A stretch of DNA of 38,033 nucleotides, from NCBI GenBank assembly GCA_014925825.1, contig JACGCK010000333.1, positions 1-38,033 on the forward strand, written 5' to 3'. The DNA comes from Pholiota molesta (lineage: Eukaryota > Basidiomycota > Agaricomycetes > Agaricales > Strophariaceae). Below are positions 14,708 through 26,478 of the stretch, piece by piece. Numbering within the stretch: position 1 is the first letter of the stretch; every line of letters starts with the position of its first letter. The translations under genes were made by a program, and so were the position numbers. The notes beneath the pieces were generated by a model. The model made no database searches. It was not told the origin of the DNA and saw only the letters and a program-made list of their open reading frames with translations.

Positions 14708-16987
14708 TCATCGACCAAACTTCTTGAGCGGGTCAGATCTTTTCTTCCCCCCACGACCGCTGGATCCTCCGCCCCGCCCGCCCCGCCCTCTGCCGCGACC
14801 CTTGCCTCGTGCAGATTCTTTCTTGAAGGGGACGAATGCTTTTGCGGTCCCCGCCGTCTCAGCTCCGTCAGCATTGGCGCCAGCCACGGGGGCGATTCGA
14901 GGCAGCAGGTACTGAGGAACATGTTTCATGTGGGGCTGTACTCGTGTGGGATGCAAGGGCTTGTCGTGTCTCAGGAACTCGAGATCTAGAGGATTGTCTT
15001 CGAAATGTGCCTGCGGGGGCGATTGGTGTCAGCGCAATTTAGAAAGAAATAAAAAATTGATCGACTGACCTTTAGTTTATCTGAATTCAAAATCTCGGAC
15101 TTCAGCTCCTTCACCCGTGCCTCTCGAATGGCGGATCTCGTTACACTTCGTAGCGCGTCCTCCATACGGTATCTGAACGCCTCCACTTGCTTCATGTCAA
15201 AGTTGTACTCCTTGATCTTGCTTCCTCTCGCACCCTGCTCCTTCTCAATTTTGCTGAACACCACTTCATCTTTCTCAGCGGTAGGTAGGCATCCAACGAC
15301 CTTGTTTTTCCCCCACTGCTCCCTGGGAACGACGAAAGACAACGACATGCCGGTCCGCCCCGCTCGTGCTGTCCGCCCAACCCTGTGCGTATATGATTTG
15401 GAGGTGGTCGGTAGATCGAAGTTTAGGACGCAGGCGACCTCGACAAAATCGACACCTCGCGTGACACCGTATTCTTTGTCTTGACCTTTGTCTTTTCGGT
15501 CCCGTTTCCGCGATTTCGCTGGTTTAGGGGATTCGTCTCTTTTTCGCTTTTTGTCTGGTTTAGAAGAGCTGGTTTCTGGAGGTGTTTCTGTAGTTTCCGT
15601 AGGTATAGGCTCGCGTTGCGTAGATGTGACTGGATTCCAAAAAAATGAGGATTATATTCTTACGAAAGGCAGTCAAACTCACATTCTTCAGACTCCTCCT
15701 CCTCTTCTTCTTCCTTTTCTTCTTCCTCCTCGGTGTCATATTCCGTTTGTACCCCACTCTCATCGGTGGCAATGATATAGTCATATACTCCTTTATTGAA
15801 TTCTTGTACAACGTGGTATCTATTATATTCACGTCAGAGAGAGACAAAAACGACGCAGTATGTGTTCATACCTTGAGTTTAACGGTAGTTCCGAATTGAG
15901 CACACATGTTTTTATTGAGAATTGTTCCAAGAAAAGTTTGAGACGGTAGCTTCGATCAACGTCATTGACGAAGATGATGCATTTTCCGCGAATAAGTTTG
16001 AGTTTTAGGATAACATAAGTGAGAAGGAATTTGTCGACTTCAGAACATCTGCAATGGAAGAATTTGATATGCCGTTGCAAAATAAGTACGTTGAACTTAC
16101 CTAACGGCGTATTGGCTAAGAAGGGCTGCTTCGTCCTCGCCTTCCTCCAGTTTCAATATGGCCTAGACAAGAAATTAGACGGCTTCACATAAGATTGACT
16201 ATCAGACATACTGGATTCCGAAGGGCGAGCCCTTTCAACAACTCCACGTCTTCCGTCATGGTCGCACTCATTAGGAACGATTGATACACCTTCGGAAGGA
16301 ATCCTCCGTTGAAAATCTGTCGGACATCCTCATCATGCCCGTATGAGAGGATGAGGTCGGCTTCATCGATTACAAGGGATTCTAGAGAAGACAGAGAAAG
16401 CACTTTTGATTGCAAAAGGTTATGCGCTCGTGAGGGTGTAGAAATGACGATATCAGGTTTATCTGATAGCAGGGTCCTACCAAGAGTTCAGAAGAGAACA
16501 TGAAAAGACGCGATCAAACGCACCGTTGCAAATGTGAAGTGGTGCCCGATGCCACATTGGAGACGGTAACATCTTTATCGCAATACCCCAGAAGACTCTT
16601 CAAATATGTTGATACTTGTTCTGAAAGTTCTCGCGTTGGTACAAGAATCAGGGCACGAGTAACTTGTCTGCTTTCATCTTCTGGTGCTAATGTCTGGATA
16701 GAATCTCAGCTTCGTATAAAGCGATATGTACAACAAAACGCACCCACACTTTTAGCGCTCAAGATTTTCTGCACTACCGGAATACAGTATGCGGCTGTCT
16801 TTCCGCTTCCTGTGCGTGCGCGAGCGAGGATATCACGACTTTCGAGAGCAAGTGGAATGGCTTTGGCTTGGACAAGGGTAGGACGAGCGAAGCCTGCGTC
16901 TGCGAGTGCGCGGAGAATCCGTGCATCAAGGATATGGGAAAGAGAGGCAAAGGTAGCCTTTTTATCAACGAGATGAGGTTCGGCCAT
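14708..16987 (-). CDS. DBP9: ATP-dependent DEAD-box RNA helicase DBP9 (DDX56 family)
   Basis: DBP9 works in the nucleolus on 27S pre-rRNA processing for the large ribosomal subunit. Eight exons (16987-16750, 16686-16524, 16476-16212, 16162-16101, 16048-15872, 15819-15683, 15629-15070, 15010-14708) join in frame to 634 residues. Motifs in order: Q-motif region ending [14 protein letters not shown], Walker A ARTGSGKT at residues 58-64, [25 protein letters not shown] box in [13 protein letters not shown] in [50 protein letters not shown] and [14 protein letters not shown] glutamate-rich and lysine-rich insert of about 75 residues interrupts the second RecA domain between IATDES and RGVDF, as in DDX56 relatives. 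The tail is an RGG-type [12 protein letters not shown] segment and ends DPLKKFGR. No frame break is present. Confidence 0.93.
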
Positions 16988-17182
16988 TTTAAGAGAGGAA
17001 GAGAACAGACGCCAGTCTTGCCATTCAAGAAAAATAAGTTACATAAGCAGGATTATTAGGCGTGATCTAAAAATACAGTGCTGTCTACGACTACAGAAGA
17101 ACGGGCAAAAAACTACATGAAAGTAAGTACAGCATGGTCCGCAACATAGCTAAAATCAAACCACAATCATGTTTATATCCAA

Positions 17183-19957
17183 TCACTGGATACTGCATTT
17201 CCACCTCTTCTCAAACAGCTGGCAATCAATGTAATGTTCAGTAACGGCGGTGCCCACATCCCCGCCGTTAGTGGTATCGATCATCAGCACCCCGCATTTA
17301 TAGCAAAAATGCCTAGATATTACAGCATTAATATCGCTCAGCGACTTGGATCATTGAAGAAAGATGGCTTACACGTTGCAACCAGGCGTCCCGCACTTCG
17401 GACGAGAATAAGCACACTGTAAAAAGGCTCTTTGAAAAATTACGACTGACCGTCATATGGTTACATCCTGTTTCCTTCTGTACGGGTGTTCTGCAGCCAG
17501 GACAATACTTCCACCCCTTCCGCTTCATCAGTCGGTCTATATTGCTGTTCTTACAGCGGTGGTGTTGTTGAGAATTTGCTAGCGTTTTGAGGCAACTTTT
17601 ACACCATTTATGACCACATCTTGGCAGAGGGCAAACTAAAACACTTTCTTGCGCAAATTGTCCGCGATCGACGTTCATGACCTCCTTGCATCTAGTGATG
17701 TTTGAGCGGTGATTAAGGCAACCACCAGAAAGGGATAATTTACCTTGGACATTGTAAGGTAATACAGTGTAATACCAATTGAAGTTCTTGAAGCCGCGTC
17801 AACGACTCTTCCGGAATACGCAGCTGTTGGATAACGTCTTCGGAGAGTTCTATAGATATTATTTGTTAATTCCAGTCAAAGACTGTTAAGAAGAGAGGGA
17901 ACTGACGCGTTTTAATAGCTCTTGGTCTTTCAGCGACGCATTCTGGGCAGAAAATAGGATAACGACCATCGTCTATTTTCGTCTTCGTGTATGTCGTCAG
18001 ACATTCCTTGCAGAACATGTGCCCGCAGATCGGAAGGCTTATCTTGACTGCCACATTATGAACTTCGGCACATACACCACACTCGAAGGATTCAAGGACA
18101 CGAGGCAGCTGGAGAGTGGTAAAGGTCGATGAATTAGTTGGGGTATTGTTCCCTTCGGTACTGGCCGAGCTACTAGCATTGGCTTCTTCTTGCTGCAACT
18201 GCACCGCGAGTTGCCAGTCCATGGCAGCGCCTGCGCGTGTCGAGGTGGAGGATGACGCCAGACGCTCCTCCTCTATACTTCTCTGTAAAGCAACGAGCCA
18301 AGCGGTCTCCCTAAATGTATCCCTATATGCGCGATGACGTGAAACTATCATCATGGATAGCTCTTCTTCCTCTTGTAGCTGACGCGCTAGAGCAGCCTCC
18401 CACGAATAAGCATGCTCGTAGGTGATAGAGGTTGACGCTGTGGGTTCTAGGACCGTCGGATAGTCTATTGGGACCATGGCCGGAAATTTCTCTTTCATTA
18501 TCTGTGGTTGTGAGTCCGTTTTCTCTTCCGCTTCCCCCTCCGGAAGCACAGGGTTTGTTTGAGGGTTATCTTGTTGGCTTGGTTCGGCACTTGGTGCCAA
18601 GGGTGGATCGTTAATCTCCTCGATGGTATTGCATTCGTGAGTACGGCTGATGAATGGTTTGGCAGGAGGAGTGGGCGCAATGTTTTCCTTGTTATCGACA
18701 TTGTCAAATGTGGTATGTGCTGGATCTGGGTAGGGCTTAGACGTAGGATCGCCCGACAAGGCTGGCTCCAGATTTCGTAATAAAGCTAATTGCCATCCAA
18801 ATTCGCTATGGCGGCGGGCGCTTATGCTTTGTGAATGATTCAATCCACTTTTAGTGGGCGATGATGAACCACTCGGCACAGGCATGGCCTCCGACTTGTC
18901 CTGGCATTCAGTGTGCGAGGGTCCTGCGACTGATTTGACCTGGCTCTTCCTTTGTTCAGCTTGGGCCTGCAGTAGCGCAAGATGGTCGAATGCGAGGGTT
19001 TCTGCTGAACGTTTGTGTAGGTGTGAAATACTGTGGGATAATAGCTCTTCCACGTCTAGCAAATGTCCGTAGGGATCCGGGACTATGCAATGAACTGAGA
19101 GGTGATGGTATGGATCGGCATTACCCAATGGAATATATTTCCTCCCTTCAGAGAATATGTTGCTAGCTACCGCTATGACATCATCGAGGCATTTGCTCAA
19201 GATAAATGCAGGAGCGTGAGGGTGATGAGAGCGAGGATGGCAGTCGAATAGAGCATAGACAGTTGAATCCATCACAGGTATTCGGAGGCAGAGAAGGACT
19301 TCACCAGATTGGCTCAAAACGGTTGTTCGGACACTCCGTGATGGTGATGTTTGAGAGAACCAAGCTCTAAAATATCCGAAATAAATTAGTCAAGGTTGGT
19401 CAATAGATCACAGAATACGCAACTCACGAAAGGATTGATTTGAGGTTGTCAATCTCGGGCACATGGCTCAAAGTAGCCGCAGAATCCAATACTAATGTCT
19501 TTTCAAATATCGGAACTGCTAGAGATTCACCGACATCCAAGTAGGTATCTGCGTTAAGTTCTTTTCTGATCTTCATCATGTCCTACACAATATTCCAAGG
19601 TATATGAGCAACGAACACGGAATATATCACCGCAAGTTCAATCGACGCATTACTACGAGGACTCACATCAACCATGACTTGCGATATCATGCGCCGAAGA
19701 AGCTCTGCATCTGTAATTCCTTCTATCTCCAACTTCCATGCGAGTCGAACGTAATTAAGCGCCGTGAAGCCGCAGGCAGAAAAGTTGCTACTAGATGAAG
19801 CCTCTGCATTGTGGGCATGGCAGACAGGCGCTTCATAAACTATTATTTGAGGTTCCAGGAGTCTGCTAGCAGGATCCTGAAATATCGGGTCCTCCCAATC
19901 GACGAAAGAGTTGGTAGCCCTGCGGGCTAAGCGGGACGTGCGAATTGGGGAAGGCAT
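17183..19957 (-). CDS. RBR-type E3 ubiquitin ligase with N-terminal protease-like domain and UIM-like helices
   Basis: RBR ligases pass ubiquitin through a catalytic cysteine in RING2. Seven exons (19957-19667, 19582-19428, 19366-17907, 17849-17744, 17691-17451, 17416-17373, 17312-17183) join in frame to 808 residues. RING1 begins CGVCAEV (about 578-626, with CGHMFCKECL and CPEC); the IBR contains CPLPRCGHKWCKSC and HHRC; RING2 reads YCPGCRTPVQKETGCNHMT, then the catalytic Cys752 as the first codon of the sixth exon, then HFCYKCG. The N-terminal 200 residues hold SACGFTALNYVRLAW (Cys62) and YALFDCHPRSHHP (Asp190, His192), a pattern like papain-fold deubiquitinases; that is inference. Around 469-545 lie acidic helices including WLVALQRSIEEER, a good match to the ubiquitin-interacting-motif core, and similar WEAALARQLQEEEE and WQLAVQLQQEEA. 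An upstream in-frame GTG exists; 19957 is the first ATG. It neighbours a shorter paralogue. Confidence 0.85.
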
Positions 19958-20716
19958 CCTGGCTGAGAGAGGTCCCAACCGGCGGAGAGATCGACCCAGC
20001 ACCCACGGCGGTTTGGAGAGATGACAGAACGGAAGGAAGAGTTAAATACAGACCTCCACCACAACTACACTGATGCAGCAGTAGTGCCTGTCACATCGCA
20101 TCAATAATCCTACCCAAATGCAACCTAAAATGTAGCGGTCCACTGCACCAATTGCACCGATAAGGGTCTTGCTCCGTGCCATCATCTATGGCGGTGCAAA
20201 CAATATATGTTTCGATGTAAATGCCTGGCCACCTTCCGAGGACAACACAGATATGTGAGCGGGAAAGTGCGAGTTATTCTGGACATCCAAGCAGCGTGAG
20301 CAATTCGGTTTGTTTTCAGCCGTATACCGTCATTGCGGTGGGCATCGAAATGATCATTAGAACTTAGAATGATGGTGCGGCACGAGCAAGGGAGCACGTC
20401 AAGGTATACGAGTTTGCGCAGCCTTCCGGGCATGAGGATGGGTAAATATGAAAATGAGAAGCGAGGCATAAGTAGAGATATGTGGTGTTGAACAGAGCCG
20501 TCGACTCGTTGGAATTCAAAAACATTACGGCCGGGCCGCGGAATGGCCTCTGCCTAGCCTCCAAAAAAATAAAGTTGGCAGCAAGTTGGCAGACAAGACC
20601 TCCACTCTAGAACTTATTCGTCCGCCAAGCCTAAACATCGAAAATACAGGCTAAGAAAATACAGGCTAATTTACAGGTTGTACAAAACAGGAATATTGAA
20701 TAGAGACATAGTCCAT
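19958..20716. other. Intergenic region between the two RBR genes
   Basis: About 760 bp without a supported gene. It includes an imperfect tandem copy of a short AATACAGGCTAA-containing unit near 20640-20670. It should hold the promoter of the downstream RBR gene and the terminator of the upstream one. Confidence 0.5.
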
Positions 20717-21909
20717 TTATTGAATACTGCATCGTAGTCGCCCTAAAGTATGGGTCGAGAGCAATGGATATTGTCTGCAACGTGAATAGTGTGCGGTAAT
20801 AGCTGCGCTCAAGCCGTCTGAGCGGTTCAGGGATAGGTCGAATATCTTGTCTCCGCATTTATAGCAGAAATGGCTAATCGATCGATTTCCAATCAGTCTG
20901 CGAATGAAGCGAAGGACAGGCCAATAAGCACGTACACGCGACAACCAGGAGCACCGCACTGAATACAAATTACGTTCAGACTCGGTCACGGCTCCATCAC
21001 AAAACAGGTGAATTACCGTCATATGATTGCATCCTGCTTCTTTTTGGATTGGTGTGCGGCAGCCTGGTAAATGGCAAGGTAAAAGCAGTGTTTGGCGCGG
21101 TGCAACTGAGTTGTAACTCACCAGGACAGTATCTCCATCCCTTCCGACGCATAAGTCGATCAAGTTTCTTGTTCTTACAATGGTGGAGCGCGGATCTGCC
21201 ATCCATTTCTTTGCCACAATCTCGACACCATCTGTGGCAACATTCTGTAAATGGACATGCCATAATAGGATTATCAAAATAATCCTGGCGATCGACGGTC
21301 ATTGTTTGCTTGCATCTGCAAAAGTGGTTAAGGATGAGCGATTTTCAATGAGTAAGAAAGCAGCTTACTTTGGGCAAATCACGGTCCTCGAATGAAGTGC
21401 TAGCTGTAATTCAACGAGAATTTCAGTTTCTTTTTGTGGAATGCCCAGATTATACAAAATATCATCTTCTAAGTCTGCGAAAAAAGTTATTTCAAGTGAG
21501 CCTCTAGGAATTGATAGACTGATGGACAATACATACAATTGTCCATAAGTTGATCTGCGAGACAGCCAGGGCAATTAATCGGGAATTGTCTCTCCCGGAT
21601 TTTGACCATAACATAAGAGTGAAGACAGTCCTTGCAAAATAGGTGCGTGCAAGTAGGAGTGGACAGGGCTTCAGCTCCGCTGACCACATCGCCACAAACA
21701 CCACAAACACTGTCGATTACGAAAGACGGTGGCAAAGGCTTGAATGAATCTGGTCCAAAGTCCCACATGCCGCTTGGCATTGGAAAGGATGAACGAGAGT
21801 CTTCATCCCGCGAAGATGAGCTTGAAGTGGCGGTAATGAGCCCACCGGGAAAGAGGTCGCCCGGCAAGTCCAGTCGTGAAATGCTGGGGTAGGGTGTGGC
21901 GGTTCTCAT
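20717..21909 (-). CDS. Compact RBR-type E3 ubiquitin ligase, paralogue of the adjacent gene
   Basis: Six exons (21909-21537, 21474-21369, 21315-21122, 21063-21017, 20958-20936, 20873-20717) join in frame to 299 residues. After an 80-residue Ser-rich start, RING1 runs CGVCGDV to CPGC with CTHLFCKDCL; the IBR has CPKCKQTMTVDRQ, CPFTECCHRWCRDC and HHC; RING2 has YCPGCRTPIQKEAGCNHMT, then the likely catalytic Cys241 opening the fifth exon, and HFCYKCG. Both this protein and its neighbour end RWKCSIQ or RLRCSIQ. Introns fall at the same places and phases as in the larger gene (after RING1, phase 1; CP/K-C, phase 2; before the catalytic Cys, phase 0; before HFCYKCG, phase 2), with one extra intron inside PG/CRTP. 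The N-terminal protease-like domain and UIM-like helices are absent. The pair most likely arose by duplication followed by domain loss or gain. The fifth exon is only 23 nt. Confidence 0.85.
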
Positions 21910-22835
21910 GCCTCCTGCTAATGCGTGGAACGAGTGGTGGAGGGCAGAGTTACTGTGGGTATGGATGGGTGCGATGAGGCTTTGTTGTGTGTTGATTTAA
22001 TATGTGAAGCTTTACAGCCTTCCATTCGGAGTACACGTGTAGTGAAAGAGCCTAGAATAACCATTTGATTAGGACATTGGATGTGTTAGGAAGAGTCACG
22101 GTAATCGTAATCGCTCTATTAGTCGCTGGCTGTAAGCAGGTGTCAATCAGGATCGTTACACAGGAGCCTCATATTTCAATTGTGCTCCAAATCTAAGGCT
22201 TGGAATATGACACAGGACTTCAACAGAAATTATGCGGCCACTCACCTTCGGAAATTTAGATAGAACGCAAAGATGTTTTCTCTTGGGAATTCCAGTGTGC
22301 ATTTAGTTAGCGCTGAGAATTTTGGGAACCGCCTACCAGCCAAATACAGGGATACCAGCGAAAGTGAAGCCGATTGACTGTTGCTGATATGTTCTAGTTG
22401 CTGACGGGCAAGGCAGTGCAGTCAGGTGAGGGCTGAGTACTGAAGTCTGGATCTCCGGCTGTCCTGTTATCTTCTCCAATCCTGGGGTTTTGGGTAGACG
22501 TCGACACGTATATATATATCGAAGGCAGTGCATGCGATTTATAGAGTTCAATGGCATCATACATGGCAGGCAGTTGGTATGGGGGCCATAGTCCGCGGAT
22601 CCTGGACGGAATAGAATGACAGACCAACAACAAACTAGTCTTGTTTTTGCGTTTTTTGTTGTTGAAGTAGACTCAGTTTTACTCGTGTTGTAGATCATGA
22701 TCAGGGAATAAGAAAGTTGTGAACAACAACAGGCGCTGTACGGTTACAGTACCGTGCGCACGCGTGACGTAATGGTCACGATCATTGATTCGCTGCGCGT
22801 GTTTCTTTTCCTCAAACTCAACTCCAACTGCGGGT
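21910..22835. other. Intergenic region between divergent genes
   Basis: The RBR gene to the left runs leftward and the HIT-finger gene to the right runs rightward, so this 0.9 kb should carry both promoters. A TATATATAT run lies at about 22510. I see no gene, repeat or RNA. Confidence 0.5.
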
Positions 22836-24442
22836 ATGGCATCCGACTCAGCAGTACAGATATCTTCGAACGCAGAGGACTCATCAACAGATAAAGTGAC
22901 GTGTCGATTGTGCGCCTTCCACGTCTTGTTGACCCTTGCTGCTTGACTCAAATGCTGTCAACAGATGTCGACGACAGTTCGCAAAATATACTTGTCCGAA
23001 ATGCAACATTCCCTACTGTTCTCTCACCTGTTTCAGATCCCAGGTTGGTGGGCCTTTCTAAATGTTACAAATGTATGTTAATGAACACATTTGTCCTCTG
23101 CAAATTAAACGAAAGGCTCACACTCAATGTTCAGAGGGATTTTATAAGAAAGAGATCGAGTCCGACATCCATTCGGGTCCCTCGAAAACTGCGCAAGAAC
23201 GGCAGCAAATGATGGAGCTGTTAAAGAAATTTGAAGAAGAAGCATCCAGCCAGACATTATTCCGGATGGAGAGGAAGACGATGAAGAAGATGAGGACGAT
23301 TCATCGGATTTGGCCAGGAGATTCGAAAGCGTTGATCTCGGTAAGCATTTTCATTTCTATTTCATAGGCACTTTTGACGGAAATCCTGCAGAATCTGCAT
23401 CACCAGAGGCACTTTGGGCCATGCTGACTCCAGCCGAACGATCGAAATTCATGAAAGCCTTCGATGATCCGACAAGTGAATTGGCGCAGCAACTCCTGTC
23501 AAGCGAACTGCTAGACAAAGATATAGAGGAGCCGTGGTGGGTGATACAAGACGTGATTGTGGCCGCAGACGAAGAACAAGATGGAGACAGTCGCCAAAAT
23601 ATCGATCCCCGCACAGGACGCCGCTATGGCGATCGACCATTATTTATGAATATCCCGGCGTCCATGGTGAAGGCTTTTCCGGTGGGCCATCCACTTGTCT
23701 ATAATATGTGTGCCATTTGGTCAGTGCTGCCGTCTTGTTGAGACAAGAGATCAATTGACCGACCTAATTAGCATTTCATATGCCTATATAACAAGACACC
23801 TGGGTACATCACCTCTTTCAAAACTCAAACCTGAGAATTCAGACTACCACGAGGCTCTGCGCCTGCTCACCCAAATGGTACCATTTCTAACCGACCGGAA
23901 GTCTACCAAGGTGTATCCCAACCTGTCAGCGGTCATCACCGATATATGGTCGACGTTCGAACTTGTAAGCCTGCGCGGGTACTCGATCGGCGATCGGAGG
24001 ACTGATTTATGTTCCCAAGGGCGTTATGACAGGCGATCTGTTCGCGCTTCTTCTGCAGGATGCAGCGCATCTATTAAAACCTCTCCATATTACTCAGATA
24101 GCACCTGTCTCTGCCACCATGCCGGCATCAGACAGAGTACCTCCAACACATCCCCACAGCATGCCAGTCCTTGTGCTCTCCGACCTGAATGGTCTTTTCT
24201 CGGCCACGTCTGAACGGAATGCTTCCCAGGACAATTCAATGCGGCGGAAAGACAATCACATCACACATAAATTGCTGTTTTACGCCGCGCACATCCTATC
24301 GACGCCGAGTGTGATATTGGACGCTGTGGCGAATGAGATGCGGGCGCGGGCGGAGGGATATCGTAGCCAAGAGAAGAGGAGGGGCTCGGAAGGACCCCTT
24401 GCGGGTGAGGGTGTCGGACGGCGAGGGAGTGGTGGGAAATGA
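22836..24442 (+). CDS. ZNHIT2: HIT-type zinc-finger protein, ZNHIT2-like (one frame break)
   Basis: zf-HIT proteins of this kind are assembly factors linked to R2TP/HSP90 and snoRNP or spliceosome complexes. Exons 22836-22909, 22965-23043, 23116-23340, 23368-23719, 23772-23964 and 24020-24442 give about 448 residues. The HIT finger spans the first intron: CRLCRRQFAKYTCPKCNIPYCS, with LTCFRSQAHTQCSEGFYKKE after it (written here in pieces; residues about 23-65). Then come a coiled MMELLKKFEEEA stretch, an acidic run, and the segment LWAMLTPAERSKFMKAF followed by EPWW, which is typical of this group. Exon 3 breaks frame at about 23248: KKFEEEAS is followed one frame over by PDIIPDGEEDDEE. Restoring one C in AGCCAG repairs it and also restores the phase required by the next exon, so an assembly error is likely. 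Confidence 0.75.
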
Positions 24443-24610
24443 CATAAGTAGCCAATGACATTGCGGTGATTGTCTGACCGCGAGGGTCCTCGAAATATAC
24501 GCGCACGTGACCGTTAAGCTGCCAGAGAACCCGAGCGGTCGTTCCGCTCGCATCATATAACCCATCTCTTCTTTTCGTCCTCCCCATCTCCTTTCTTGCC
24601 CGTCCCAAAC
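24443..24610. other. Short intergenic region before the ZIP transporter gene
   Basis: 168 bp between two genes on the same strand; must hold the 3' end of the first and the promoter of the second. Confidence 0.4.
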
Positions 24611-26016
24611 ATGGACTCTGGAGGGCTCAACTGCGGTTCTGGCGGCGGCTCCGACTCAGATCTCAACCTTCGCGTTGCTGCTATCTTTGTTATCTTGGTG
24701 GGCTCCTCTTCCGGTGCCCTATTTCCTGTCCTGGCAAAGCGATCGTCATGGCTCCATGTACCGAAAAGTGTATTCGAGTATGTGCCTCCCTTCTTCATTT
24801 CTGCGACTCTCTAACGATGTTATTCGTTTGCTAGTTTTGCAAAATATTTTGGCTCGGGCGTCATCGTGAGTAGAGCTTTCATCCGTTTCAGAGCTAGTTT
24901 CACCTGTATGCCGTAGATCGGAACTGCTTTCATCCATCTTCTATCGCCAGCACTCGATGCATTATCGAGCCCGTGTCTCGCGGCGCCCTGGCACGAATAT
25001 GTATGACGACACCACATGCTACCCTCTTCTTGTTTCTGATCGCTTTAATTCAGCCCTACGCCCTCGCTCTCTGCCTTCTGAGCATTTTTGCCATTTTCAT
25101 CGTCGAGCTCATCGCTTTCAGATGGGGAACATCTAAGCTATCAAAAGTAGGGAAAACGCACGGTGAGTTGTTGCTCATACGACGATCATTTTCCTTGACT
25201 TATTGAAAAAAAGACGCACACGGCCACAGTCTCGGATCGCACGCTGCGCATGGTCCCGAGGGTGTTATTAATCCTCCTACCAGAATTGAATCAAAGACTC
25301 TAGACGATGTAGAAAGCGCAGGAAGTAATCCATCTCAACACGAACACAACCATGGATTTGAAGATAGTATGGCGACACAAATGATTGGTATTGCAATTCT
25401 GGAGTTTGGTGTTGTCCTGCATAGGTAAGTCATTAGAGTTTTTGACTTCAGATTATTGTCTTAGTCTGTGCTGCCTAGTGTTTTGATCGGCCTTACGCTT
25501 GCTGTGGCGCAGAGCTTTAAAGTTCTATTTGTTGTCATTGTTTTTCATCGTCAGTTATTTTTTATCTATAAATATGCATCGCCTAATAACAAATTTCACA
25601 GAAACATTTGAAGGCCTTGGAATTGGCTCCCGTCTGGCTTATCTGGAGCTGCCAAGACGATTCAGATGGGTGCCTATCGGCGGAGCCATCCTATATGGCG
25701 TCACCACTCCGGTTGGAATTGCAGCTGGTCTCGGCGTGAGGACAACCTATAATCCAGACAGTACCACTGCCTCAATCGTCAGTGGAGTGCTTGACTCTCT
25801 TAGCGCTGGTATCTTGATATACACAGGTCTAGTTGAGGTATTTTAGTTCTTGTCTGTCTTTTGTCGGTAACTCATCAACGACCTTTCTAGCTATTTGCGC
25901 ACGAATTCCTCTTTAACAAGGAGATGATGAACTCGTCAAACGGCAAACTCGCGTACGCCATTGGCTCGATGTGCCTGGGATGTGCATTGATGGCTCTCCT
26001 CGGAAAATGGGCATAA
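24611..26016 (+). CDS. ZIP-family zinc/iron transporter
   Basis: ZIP proteins move zinc or iron into the cytosol. Eight exons (24611-24777, 24835-24865, 24917-25000, 25054-25162, 25214-25424, 25479-25549, 25602-25837, 25891-26016) join in frame to 344 residues, normal for plasma-membrane ZIPs such as yeast Zrt1/Zrt2. Hydrophobic segments fit eight membrane spans. The first is VAAIFVILVGSSSGALFPVL, then FAKYFGSGVIIGTAFIHLL. The loop between spans 3 and 4 is histidine-rich (DAHGHSLGSHAAHG and QHEHNHG), the usual metal-sensing or metal-binding loop. Span 4 carries LEFGVVLHSVLIGLTLAV and span 5 HQTFEGLGIGSR, which together provide the His and Glu ligands of the transport site. The last span ends in GKWA. 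All metal-site residues seem intact. Which metal is carried cannot be decided. The gene is tail-to-tail with the Erv1 gene. Confidence 0.93.
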
Positions 26017-26478
26017 ACCGTCTAGATTTGACCCCTTGACCCTGCGATACACAACTAATTCACGGATCACCCTCTGAAGACATCACTCATTCCTACTCGA
26101 CAAACCGCTAACACACACATGATCATTCAACATTGTACATTTATGCAAAACTCTAGATTCCATCACGACTAATCGTTGGTACTCGTGCTTCTCACGGAGG
26201 CTCCTCTTAACGCCCTATGGTGTTCGTATCAGACAGACAGGGAAAAAGGCATTAGGAAGAAGTTGATCTGCTTAAATTATATGGTATTTTTGTATTAGTG
26301 TAAATTTCATGAAGTTGGAGGATGTACAGTGAAAACACGAACATTGCAATACATTATTGTCCCATATCAATCAACAATATCTGGAAATTAAGGAAGGTTT
26401 CAATTTAAGACCCTCGAGATCCTGATTACTTTCGTTAGCTTTACACACTGCGACAAAGGGATACCTCTGAAGCCCGAA
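26017..26478. other. Convergent 3' intergenic region
   Basis: 462 bp between the ends of two genes that face each other; presumably both 3' UTRs. No gene seen. Confidence 0.5.

Noticed and set aside
14469..14915. 148-codon plus-strand open frame
   Set aside because: Its second half is antisense to the last exon of DBP9, and the Pro/Arg-rich translation is a shadow of the RGG tail.
17183..21909. Reading the two RBR genes as one long gene
   Set aside because: Each has its own start and stop codon, a full RING1-IBR-RING2, and about 760 bp between them.
22333..22698. 121-codon minus-strand open frame
   Set aside because: No motif, no supporting splice structure, lies in a likely divergent promoter region.
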